Source: Rostrohypoxylon terebratum (lineage: Eukaryota > Ascomycota > Sordariomycetes > Xylariales > Hypoxylaceae). Taken from it: a stretch of 64,000 nucleotides of DNA. Below, piece by piece: positions 25,102 to 34,623 of this stretch (positions within the stretch are counted from its first letter, which is position 1; every line of letters starts with the position of its first letter). The notes under the pieces are model-generated. The model saw only the letters and a program-made list of their open reading frames with translations. It was not told where the DNA came from and searched no databases. The stretch covers positions 62,001 to 126,000 of the forward strand of contig MU385893.1 of the NCBI GenBank assembly GCA_022497145.1, given 5' to 3'. Made by a program: the position numbers and the translations under genes.

Positions 25102-26382
25102 CTATGATGTTTCTTCAGCAACAGGAACTGGATTAGTATACGTTACGCCTTCTTTTCTGATATCGGCATAAAGCAACCTTCTCCCAGCAAGGGCCTCACT
25201 ATCCCACAAAGCACAACTCACATCCGGGTTTTTAGCCCTCCAAATTACTTCCTCAATCATAGGAACCTCTAGAATCCCTTGAGATTCTTTTTCAGCCATG
25301 GGTGCTGGCACCCTAGCACCACCGATCAGCGTCTTCCATGAATAGTTTTCGGCAACATCTATGAGACCCCTACTAGTAGTCAGGACGCCTTCGGAGTCGT
25401 TCAGTCGCACAAGCCACCCCAACTTTTTCATAGGGCTGACTTTCACAATTGGCAACGCACGAGTAGTATGAGAGTTGATGTCGCAGATTATCATTGTGTC
25501 GTGCACACCCAGACCTGCCATATCATTGCCGGTGGTGGTATGGATGCGAATGGTGGCGGACGCGGGGCAACAGCCAGGGGTATCTACGAGCTTCTGCAGA
25601 GCGGACGTCATGGCGGGCCACGGGTGCATAGAATGGCTATAGAAGGGAGCATGCCCGGTTTTCGGTGGAAGGCAAATGCCTGCAGATGGGCTCTTCTCTG
25701 AGCAGTTAATCAGAAGCGACCGAATATTTGGTAGTTTGGTGGGTATATAGGAGTCTAGATGATAATTATAAGGCGTCGCCATGGTGCCGATGAGAGTGGG
25801 GCACACAAGGGAAAGATGGATGCGGATATGGTTCATACGCGGTAACAAGAGATGAAGACTTTCACAGATGTGTGCTTCCTCCCCGCCTGCGATTATGTTT
25901 CGATCGTACCCCCCAGAATCAATCTCTATGTTGACGCAAGACGGTGGAAGAGATTTGATCAATCCTATAATGGAGCGGGCGGGAATTTTAAACCGACATC
26001 TTTCAGGTACAATTGCTGGTACATAGAGAGAAAAGGACAATAACATGTCCAGACTTCCAAGTAGAGGTTCGAGGCGTATCAATCTCTTTTCTAGTTCAGC
26101 GTTGGAGGCGATGATTGAACTGAGATCGTAACTTGACAGTGGTGGCTGGGTGAGGCGTAAGGTGATGGAGCGAACATGAATCGCATATTGCGAATTGAAT
26201 CTTGCTGCGAAAAGCTCAACATTAGCAGTACCCAAGACTAGGTGCCGGTAAAGAACCGGAACGCCGAGCTCGCGCCATCGTCTGCAGACGAGTAGGCATG
26301 ACAGTATGTCAGAGGTACCCCCAAAGGACGATTTAATCAAGGAAAATATCTCGATGAGTAATTCTGATAACAGGGAGTTCAT
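25102..26382 (-). CDS. F-box protein, 426 aa
   Basis: Single exon. The N-terminus (residues about 3-50: LLSELLIEIF through LLVCRRWRELGVPVLYRHLVL) is a typical fungal F-box, expected to bind Skp1 in an SCF ubiquitin ligase. The rest (residues 60-426) has no recognised repeat; such C-termini are fast-evolving target-binding regions. Substrate unknown. Confidence 0.82.
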   Translation of the reverse strand: MNSLLSELLIEIFSLIKSSFGGTSDILSCLLVCRRWRELGVPVLYRHLVLGTANVELFAARFNSQYAIHVRSITLRLTQPPLSSYDLSSIIASNAELEKRLIRLEPLLGSLDMLLSFSLYVPAIVPERCRFKIPARSIIGLIKSLPPSCVNIEIDSGGYDRNIIAGGEEAHICESLHLLLPRMNHIRIHLSLVCPTLIGTMATPYNYHLDSYIPTKLPNIRSLLINCSEKSPSAGICLPPKTGHAPFYSHSMHPWPAMTSALQKLVDTPGCCPASATIRIHTTTGNDMAGLGVHDTMIICDINSHTTRALPIVKVSPMKKLGWLVRLNDSEGVLTTSRGLIDVAENYSWKTLIGGARVPAPMAEKESQGILEVPMIEEVIWRAKNPDVSCALWDSEALAGRRLLYADIRKEGVTYTNPVPVAEETS

Positions 26383-27000
26383 TGACTTGGCAAAAGGCTA
26401 GTGTTGGTATGCCTTAGTGTTGGGATGGTAAGGATAGTAGTACGCGCGTAATCAGATCAAGTCGGTAGAGCATAGTTATATTAAGTAAAGAGGAGGAATC
26501 TATGTTAGGTTTACCCCGCGTGGGATATACCCACGTTGGACCCGCCAGGTCATGTGACCCGGTGGTCATGGCACTCCCCACAGCTAGGTGGTGAAATATT
26601 GGATATATATGAGTAGGTAAGTATATATATATATATAGGTATATACCCTTATATATATGGGGATATGGGGAAAGGGGTCGATGGGTACTACGATGGGTAG
26701 ATACTAGATGGGTGGATGGGTAGGTAGATGGGGATACAAAATATACATAATGTGCACAATGTGTAAAGATTCACGAAGCGTTGCTAGATGGATGCGGTGG
26801 ATATTGATAGGAGGTAGGTTTTAGTATTATCCGACTGCTATACTAGTAACTAGGACCTAGGACCTAGGCAGATAGGTAGGTACCTAACTGTGACATACGT
26901 AGGACCTCCAGGGCCCAGGCTAGGTACTAATTCTAACCAGTCCTTTTTTAAGGTAGATCCTTAACAGTACCTAGGTCCTAGGACCTAGGTATATACAGTT
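26383..27000. repeat. Intergenic region rich in TA-repeat and CCTAGG palindromes
   Basis: Carries a (TA)n microsatellite (26622-26637), TAGATGGGTGGATGGGTAGG-like runs (26695-26730) and several CCTAGGACCTAGG palindromes (26855-26995). The TAGGTAGGTACCTA motif appears at 26873. No coding feature. Confidence 0.6.
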
Positions 27001-27133
27001 TGGTCGGCAATGTGGGTGACAAAAAACCCTCTCGTAGGCTCTCGTACACACAATGGGCAAAAAAAGACCTTTAAGTATTGTGTGTACGAGAGCCCACGAG
27101 AGGTTTTCTTGCCACCCACCTCGCCACCGACCA
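27001..27133. mobile_element. 133-bp foldback (MITE-like) element
   Basis: Two arms of about 54 and 57 bp are inverted copies: both read TGGTCGG at the outer end and share CTCTCGTRGGCTCTCGTA followed by CACACAAT at the inner end. Only about 20 bp (GGGCAAAAAAAGACCTTTAAGT) separates them, so the transcript would form a near-perfect hairpin. There is no ORF and no clear target-site duplication. It is consistent with a miniature inverted-repeat transposable element. Confidence 0.7.
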
Positions 27134-27326
27134 TTTTAATTTAAATGATCCATATCACTTTTCCAATGAATGTTCGATCTTCCCAATGATTGTTTGACCT
27201 CCCCAATCATCGTACTAAATACAATGTACAATGGCTGGATAATGAAATTAGAATTATTATAATTCAACATTATTGTATAAAATATAATGATTCTTAGGCA
27301 TAGGGCAATCCCACTATGGTACTAGT

Positions 27327-28456
27327 TTATGTCGACGGATTGGCTGGCGGGGGCTTGTGCTCGATAAAATCAGATAAGAAGTTTTCCGCATCGAGTAGAA
27401 TGGGGTCATTGTCGACAAAAATCCTCCTCATTTGTCCGATCGAATCTCGCAACCAGGTTTCAACCCTTGCGTATGTTGCTGGAGTCTTAAAATTTTCTGG
27501 GAATCTCTTATAGCTTGTGGCATCATCGACGGCCTCGTCCCATTGACTATTTAAAATGTAAGCGTTGGCCAAATCGTTCATCGTTGTTACATTACTTACA
27601 TAAGAACCAGCTCCGTCAACCACCCCAAGGATGGAATAGCGTAGGGTTTCAAGAGAAGTTCTACGACCGACTTCATCGCCCCTGTCCCTACCTCTGGTAT
27701 TGCTCCGTAGCCACCTATCCGGCCGTCGTATCCCGCGGATTTCCAAAGATCATAAATTCTTTGCATCTGTAGTCTAGGTTCGATAGGTTTGATAGCTCCG
27801 ATAGCTCCCGGCTCAGGCTCAGGCTCAGGCGGTGTTTCATCCACTGTCTGACACTGCAAGCATAGGCAATCGAATCCCCACCTCAGCGATAGCTCCCAGC
27901 GTCGTCTTTCTCTATCGCCAGTTCTATTTAGGAGATAGCAGATATTTATCTCCGAACCAACCTCGATGGTCCGCGTAGCGTAAACGATGATACGACCTGG
28001 CTTCCGGAGCGTAGTCCAGTCAGAGTTCGGGTTGCAGGAATGATTGAGCCTGCTCGCCTGCAGGAAAACAGCTGACACTGGAGGGTTGATGTCTCCTCTT
28101 TGCCCCCTTGTAGCTTCTTCCACGGTGAACTGGTTATTCATGTAGATGGTATATAACTCAATTAAATCCGAAGCTCTTTCCGCGTTAAACTCCTGCAGGC
28201 GAATTTGTAGTGCTGAGGCTAGGACAGGATCATACCACGAATGTAGTGCCTCAAATTGCACCTTCTTTTCAGCAGAGAGTTCACTGTATCGTTTACCTAT
28301 GTCTACCGTCTGTTGTAATATGTCGTCGCTGTGGCTGATTGAGATCAAGACTCCTTCATCAAGAATTATATCGCCCACCTCGAATTTTTTGGTCGCATAT
28401 AAACCATATCCTCTGAGAGAGTTCCATCTTCTGTCGAAGCCACTATCCTCAGACAT
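27327..28456 (-). CDS. SET-domain protein
   Basis: 358 aa in two exons, 28456-27600 and 27546-27327 (53-nt intron, GTAAGT donor and TAG acceptor). The SET domain spans about residues 12-180, with RGYGLYATKKFEVGDIIL at the start, LNHSCNPN (138-144) and ICYL where many SET proteins have a catalytic Tyr. Post-SET cysteines are C197, C199 and C202. The architecture matches fungal SMYD-like SET proteins of unknown substrate, without a MYND finger. An EPEPEP repeat follows the post-SET region. It could be a lysine methyltransferase acting on histone or non-histone targets. Confidence 0.82.
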
Positions 28457-28973
28457 TGTGCAAAACTTTCAGTCGTAGATAGTAAGTACCTAGGTAGGTA
28501 TGTAGTCGTAAACCGAGATGCTCCTAACAAAAACAGTAGTATGGGCGAGTATAGCATAAACTAAAGTAGTATATATAAAAATGAGTAATAATTTTCATCA
28601 GAGATATATTCCACGCTCGGCAATGCGCAATAACATAACTCTTATTTCGATATTTGCAAACAAAAGAGTTCCGGATTCGGCCTTATATAAAGTTGTCGCT
28701 TAGTGTACGAAGCAACAGTCTATTGTAGTCGCTTTTGTCGTCGTTTCCAATGTCTTTGTTATCCTGACTTCGGCTACCTGAACAGACACTATTGTTTGTA
28801 GATATTTGCAGCATTTATGAACTTGATGTTTCCAACGGGACTTTGCATCCGCGCATCTAACTTTCAACATACCCACCTACTTAACTAGTAAGCACAGTTC
28901 CCTACACATTAGGTCCTTCCATCTTAGCTCTCTTCGCTAACGCTATTAGGCCTCTTTTAAATCAATTATCACA
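28457..28973. promoter_or_regulatory. Divergent promoter region
   Basis: About 520 nt between the SET gene (minus) and the 729-aa orphan gene (plus). AT-rich, with one CCTAGGTAGGTA motif near 28488. No specific site is recognised. Confidence 0.4.
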
Positions 28974-31163
28974 ATGTCTGACGATAGCAGCCCTCTAGCT
29001 AAAAGGGCTCCGCAGGAGCCGGCTACCCTTCCACCGCAAGACGCGCATTACTTTGACGCTTTCCAGCCTGAAGGTAATCATTTCCGCCGTGTATTCACGA
29101 GCAAGTTCGCAGACTTTGAAGATCATGGCTTTGCAACTATCCCAGCGTATTTCTTAAACGAATATGAAGGTCTAATCGAGTTACAAAATCGACAAGTGGC
29201 AACTATAAGCCTCATACAACCTTCGGGGCATCGTGGAATAGGTCGCTGGAATTACTGCCTAGAAACGATGGAGCTATACGAAAATTGGATGCGGGAAAAT
29301 ATAAGCCAATTCAAGGGACAACCCGCGGTTCACGGATCGTTGCTACGTATCGTGGGTAACCTTGCTAGACAGCCATGGCTTCACTGGTATGATAATACTC
29401 GCTTCAGAAGACATATAAGGGCTATGACGGAAAACATAGTAGAAATCGATCCTCCAAGAGAATTCGTTTGGAGTGCCGGTGATATCATACACCGACCAGA
29501 GTTCGAACAAGCGTTCGAACAATTCAACAACCTCAAAGCAGAACGCATGAAGGACGACGAGCAAATTCGATGGTTTGTTTTCCAATCGCTAAGAATACTC
29601 AAAAAAGCCTTCGAAAGCATTAATTTGCCATACGCCATATACTCTCTACCGAATGTATATTGTTGGGAGGACGAGCTACCTACATATTTGAACTACCCGT
29701 GGAATTCGAATAAGGGTCGATTTGGCGAAGGCACGCGCCCTGGTATAGTACAACTTAAAGAGCTACTCGGCGGTCCGCTATCTGTTGAGGAGAAGCGGGG
29801 CCTGCGACGGGCCAGGGAATCGCCTAAGAAACGGGCTAGAGAAGACGACCCGCAGACACCAACACGACCTCCTAAGATCCCTAAGATCCCTAAGACCCCT
29901 AAGACCCCCCGAGTAATCCTTGCCGGCAATTACAGCATGACTATGAAGAATGTTGATGCTGATTTGGGCAACATCTACGAAGAAGGAAATCTTCCCGTTG
30001 TCGGCCTTCGGTATTCCCATCTCGATATCGTGACCGGAACAGTGCCCAACAACCGGTCCACCTTGCGTAGCCTTGCATTAAACTCGGATACGGGGAATAA
30101 TGCAGCTACATGGGGTATATCTCAGCTCTTGAGCCGGTTGAGGGTGTGGACTTGCCTGCCAGAAAAACCCCCCCGCGGCCAGTCAACCTGGGACAAAGTG
30201 ATCAGCGAAACAAGAGATTACATAGCTGAGCACCGAAAACTCCTCGAAACCAAGGTTGACCCAGACCAAAGCACTCGGAGTCTATCGGAAGGGAGGGTAC
30301 GAGCTTATGGCTTAAAGTTTCTTCGTACTCTTCTTATAAAATTACTCCTGATGTCACAGCCGCCCGTGTCGTCCGATGTTTTACATGAGGCATTTGCTGC
30401 CCGTCTGGAGGATTGGATATTATTCGAGCGGGTCTGGAACGCGGGAGATACTAGACATCTACGACATTTGGAGAACTCCGGAAGAGCGGATTCGTTGAGA
30501 GCTGATGCCTTGAAGAGTATTATCGGGCGACGAGAAGAAAACATTACATTCTTGGGGGGAATGCTAAGACGAGTCCGCGGGGATGTCGGAGGTACAACTG
30601 TAGAACCATGGAGCTCTGAACCAAGCAGCTCTGATCGAACAAGTGAGAGCCCTGAAGGTCTTAAAATCATCCGAAGCGCCATCGGCAACCCTGAAAATAA
30701 CGGACGTGGCATCAATTTCACTATCCGTGACGTAATCATCCAGATGGATGAAAACTTCCTTCAAAACCTCCATCACAACCCCGGAACTGTCAAAAACCAG
30801 CTAAATCTTCCCGACGGCATACTTTATCAGATGCAGCCTAAGCATCCACGGGTCGGTGTACATTTTAACGAAAGAGAAGAACGAGAACATCTTGAACTAA
30901 GAAGAGCGATAGCACTAGATGGATTGTTCGGGGCTCGCCACAGTGGATTTCGTGGTCGGCAGCTGAGGGAGCATTTTTCAGAAGAACGTCTTAGGCTATC
31001 GGACATACTTGAGAAGTTTGAGCAAGGTGGCCCACCAGACTATGGAAGCATACCTAAGAATACGGTCTTTGAACGATTGACATACATGGTCATCATGACA
31101 CTTTGGCGCACCTTCACGGCGAAAGATCTTATTATGGAAGGGACTATTTATAAGATAAAGTAG
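28974..31163 (+). CDS. Orphan 729-aa protein, no recognised domain
   Basis: Single long exon with a good start (acaATGtct). I recognise no family. The N-terminal half is rich in aromatic and charged residues (QPWLHWYDNTRFRRHIRAM). Residues about 275-320 are basic and repetitive: RRARESPKKRARE, a likely nuclear signal, then a PKIPKIPKTPKTP tandem. The C-terminal half is mainly helical and charged (RLEDWILFERVWNAGD and ELRRAIALDGLFG). No signal peptide or membrane segment. Its flanks (SET gene, MITE-like elements) suggest an accessory locus. Confidence 0.75.
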   Translation: MSDDSSPLAKRAPQEPATLPPQDAHYFDAFQPEGNHFRRVFTSKFADFEDHGFATIPAYFLNEYEGLIELQNRQVATISLIQPSGHRGIGRWNYCLETMELYENWMRENISQFKGQPAVHGSLLRIVGNLARQPWLHWYDNTRFRRHIRAMTENIVEIDPPREFVWSAGDIIHRPEFEQAFEQFNNLKAERMKDDEQIRWFVFQSLRILKKAFESINLPYAIYSLPNVYCWEDELPTYLNYPWNSNKGRFGEGTRPGIVQLKELLGGPLSVEEKRGLRRARESPKKRAREDDPQTPTRPPKIPKIPKTPKTPRVILAGNYSMTMKNVDADLGNIYEEGNLPVVGLRYSHLDIVTGTVPNNRSTLRSLALNSDTGNNAATWGISQLLSRLRVWTCLPEKPPRGQSTWDKVISETRDYIAEHRKLLETKVDPDQSTRSLSEGRVRAYGLKFLRTLLIKLLLMSQPPVSSDVLHEAFAARLEDWILFERVWNAGDTRHLRHLENSGRADSLRADALKSIIGRREENITFLGGMLRRVRGDVGGTTVEPWSSEPSSSDRTSESPEGLKIIRSAIGNPENNGRGINFTIRDVIIQMDENFLQNLHHNPGTVKNQLNLPDGILYQMQPKHPRVGVHFNEREEREHLELRRAIALDGLFGARHSGFRGRQLREHFSEERLRLSDILEKFEQGGPPDYGSIPKNTVFERLTYMVIMTLWRTFTAKDLIMEGTIYKIK

Positions 31164-31542
31164 TCTGAGTGGGATTTGGGGTTGTATAAAGAGAAAAGAA
31201 ACGTATTTAAACTGTTGATAAACTATCGTGACGCTTAATTCTGTTTAATATATTATTCAATTCCCTGTTTCTTAAAGGCGGGAGCATGTCAAGGGCCACT
31301 ACTTTGGTCCGTAATTGGGGTTCCTTGGTGATACTTTCTGTCCGCTGCCTCCTAGGGGCGCCAATAGCGACCGCGGCTGTTCTGTATAAAACCAAATATA
31401 CTTTTAAGTCGTCGCCGCGTTTTACAGAAGTATTAGGTACGTAGGTACGTAAGCTATTACGGATGGGATCCGCATTAGATCAGTACCGAGCTATGTACTG
31501 TACAGCATAGACAGAAGATAAACGAGAGAAAAGACCACTATA
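31164..31542. other. Intergenic flank
   Basis: 3' flank of the orphan gene, with a TACGTAGGTACGTA motif near 31438. Nothing else supported. Confidence 0.4.
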
Positions 31543-32011
31543 GGGGCCGCCTAAACGAACGGACACCAGCTAAAAACGAACGGGCATCCACCCACACTAT
31601 ACGGGATTAAGGCAAATCTAATAAATACCTGCTTTAAAGTACGCTCTCTTATATAACTTTAAGTATCCTTTAGATATGTTATTCCTTAAGAAGGCTACCT
31701 TATTATCCTCGTCCTAAAACTTATAATAAATATTAAACATAAACCTATATCATAAACAAGCAAATACAAGTACTTATTTAATAATATTAAAAGCACTAAA
31801 AAGCTTTAACAATAATATATCTAAGATACTTAAGTAAATAAGTAAATAGGTAAGTGGATAAATATATATTTTGCGGCAACAACGTCAAAAAATACCGTCA
31901 CATCTAAAAGATACTTAAATTTCTTAAGGATTTATACCTAGACCTAAGTATCCACAAGACTTGTCTCAATTCCGTATAGTGTGGGTGGATGTCCGTCCGT
32001 TTAGGCGGCCC
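31543..32011. mobile_element. About 470-bp MITE with long terminal inverted repeats
   Basis: The left end (31543-31612) and the reverse complement of the right end (about 31960-32011) share GGGCCGCCTAAACG, ACGGACA and TCCACCCACACTATACGG. The left arm carries an extra 21 nt that partly duplicates ACGAACGGRCA. The interior is strongly AT-rich with no ORF. A non-autonomous DNA transposon is the simplest reading; no clear target-site duplication is visible. Confidence 0.72.
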
Positions 32012-32274
32012 GTTGGAAAGACGGTGGTGTCGATCCTTTAGGCAACGGCCTTTCCCAAATGATGACAATGCTTGAATTAAAGAACATTCTCGATTCTTCT
32101 ATGTGCTGTTTTAAGTGATTGATAGATCTGAGTCAGCTTATTATCTAGCATTTCAATATATCAATCATAAGTAGGTAGGTTTGGTCGCAAGTATTTCTTT
32201 GATTAAAGCACTCTCACTCACATTCATCCACATAAATTATTATATAGGTATATCTCATTAGCAGAATAGTAGAA

Positions 32275-33792
32275 ATGGCTGCATACGCAAGGCTCCCAGA
32301 GGGGGTTACACTCAACATCAAGTCTTATAGGGCTCACGTTTCCGACGAGAAATTACATCATTTCAGGGCACTTCTGGAACTGTGCCCCATAGCCCCTGCT
32401 GTCTTTGAGAACACCAGTGCTGGTCGCAGGTATGGGATGCAAAGAAATTGGCTCGAGAACGCTAAGGAAGTGTGGCTAAATTCTTTCAACTGGCGGCAGC
32501 ATGAAGACCGCATCAATTCCTTCCCCAATTTTACAGCCGTCGTGAAAGATTCAGAGGGCAACCCGATCGAGATTCAGTTCTTAGCTCTGTTCTCGGAAAG
32601 GTCTGACGCGGTCCCGATCGCGTTCTTCCATGGTTGGCCCGGATCCATCTGCGATTTCCTGGATATCTTGGATATCCTCAAACAGCGATACACCCCCAAA
32701 GATTTGCCCTATCATGTTATCGTCCCTTCGCTCCCCGGCTACGCGTACTCATCCGGACCCCCGGTTGAGGTGGATTACCGAGTGGACATGGCTGCCGGAG
32801 CACTGAACAGTCTCATGGTCGGGCTAGGTTTTGGATCTGGGTATCTAGCCCAAGGAGGCGATCTCGGAAGTTTCATAAGTAGGTTTCTAGCTATGAACTA
32901 CGATGCATGCAAGGGCATTCACCTGAACATGATGGGTATACCACCGCTAGAGGATCCGCACAAACTTCCGACCGACGAATTGGAGAGAAGAGCGTTACAG
33001 AGGGCAACCGAGTTTCTCGATACCGGATATGCATTCGCCTTGGAGCAAGGCACAAGATCCGCCACGATAGGACTCGTATTGAGTAGCAGTCCATTGGCGT
33101 TGCTTAGTTGGTGAGAATTACAATGGATAGTAACGCCCTTTACCAGTGTTCGCGCGCTAATCATGAACTAACTAGGATCGGAGAGAAAATCCTTGAATGG
33201 ACTGACGACGACCCTCCTCTCGAAAAGATACTCGAAAGTGTGACATTGTATTGGATGACCGATACCATCCCAAGGGCGATGTACCATAATCGTGGAGTAA
33301 GTCTACCTAATCACCGCCAACCCCGCAATCATAGTAGATTCATGATTAACATACGCTGCGACCGCAGGCTGGCGATCCTAATGAAAAGCCCAATATTGCC
33401 AGATACAGTGTAGTAAGTTTTTCCCTCCGCTCTCTTGACGTTCCTCTGAACACACCGACGAAATAGGCTAACTTCTAATGATATCAGGTTACAAAACTAG
33501 CCGCGCTCAAGCTCCCATACATCGATAAGCCATGCGGGTACTCATATTTCGCGCACGAAATCGTCCCAGTCCCAAGGAGTTGGGCAGCTCAGTCCTGCAA
33601 CTTAGTGTCGTTCAATCAGCACGAAAGTGGCGGGCATTTCCCCGTATGTTACAAAATCTTCCTTGCCTAAACCTAGATAGGTAATAACGTTGACTAACAT
33701 CTCAATCTTAGGCTATGGAGAAACCGAATGAGCTGCTCGCTGACGTCGAAGAATACATCAGGAAAGCTTGGAAGGTTTCTGACAAGCAATAA
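32275..33792 (+). CDS. Epoxide hydrolase (EHN plus alpha/beta-hydrolase)
   Basis: 412 aa in five exons: 32275-33110, 33176-33296, 33368-33412, 33488-33643 and 33712-33792 (introns 65-75 nt; all phases close). An N-terminal EHN region (YRAHVSDEKLHHFRALL) is followed by the oxyanion HGWPG (119-123), nucleophile Asp196 in GGDLGSF, and the catalytic His in ESGGHFPAME near the C-terminus. This is the microsomal-type epoxide hydrolase fold that detoxifies epoxides or processes epoxidised lipids. No membrane anchor is evident at the N-terminus, so a soluble form is likely. No neighbouring P450. Confidence 0.9.
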
Positions 33793-34623
33793 TGGGTGCT
33801 TTGTGGTGGCCTTATTGAACTAGGAAATTCATCGTCTAATGGTATTGTTTGGGTCTCATCTTCAATATCAACCTTAGAAGTCTTATTCGCATCTTCGTTT
33901 TGGTCTTCAAGCTGTCGGATTAATCGTCTAAGATTTGTTCTATTCTTTATTTCTTTTTATTTTTAGAAAACAATACAACCTTGGACTCTGCGAACACGTC
34001 TATGAGAATCACAGAGCAAATACCCATACATCCATTTTACCTGCGTACGTACTAGGAAGACCCATGAAAGGTCTCTCGGTTAGGACCAATGGCCAGCCAG
34101 AGATTAGGTGTTACATTTCCTAAAAGGGAAATTGGATCCGTTCAAGGTTGAGTAGACCGTGGTATATAAGCTACCAGGTACTCTTTCTTTAACCATACCT
34201 CGTAGTAAATACCTAATAAAAATGATTTCTTTCCTAAATGATAGGGAATAATGCTAGATGTGTTTTCTCTTTGTCGATTTCATTGTTGTGAAATTTATAG
34301 AGTTCTCGATACCTTTGTTACACGTTGATGAGTCTACCCCTCTATCTGCGCGCAGGTACAATACTACTGGGAAAAGTATAGCGAAAATCGATTGCTTCCA
34401 GACCGTTAATAGAATGATTCTAATTCACCCGCTCAAGCGCATCCCGTCTATAGATCTAATGAATACCTGAGTACCTAGTCTACAATATTCTAAACGCCCG
34501 CGGTCAACTATACAAGGGTATCAAACTCCATAAACCATACATATGTATATAGAATGAAATCAAATCTAAAACCCACCCAAGTAATCATACATCATCTCTC
34601 ATGCCAAAATAAGAACTCACCAA
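33793..34623. other. Convergent intergenic region
   Basis: About 830 nt between convergent genes. Short ORFs (33935-34123 and 34258-34470) lack domains and are not supported. Confidence 0.5.
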
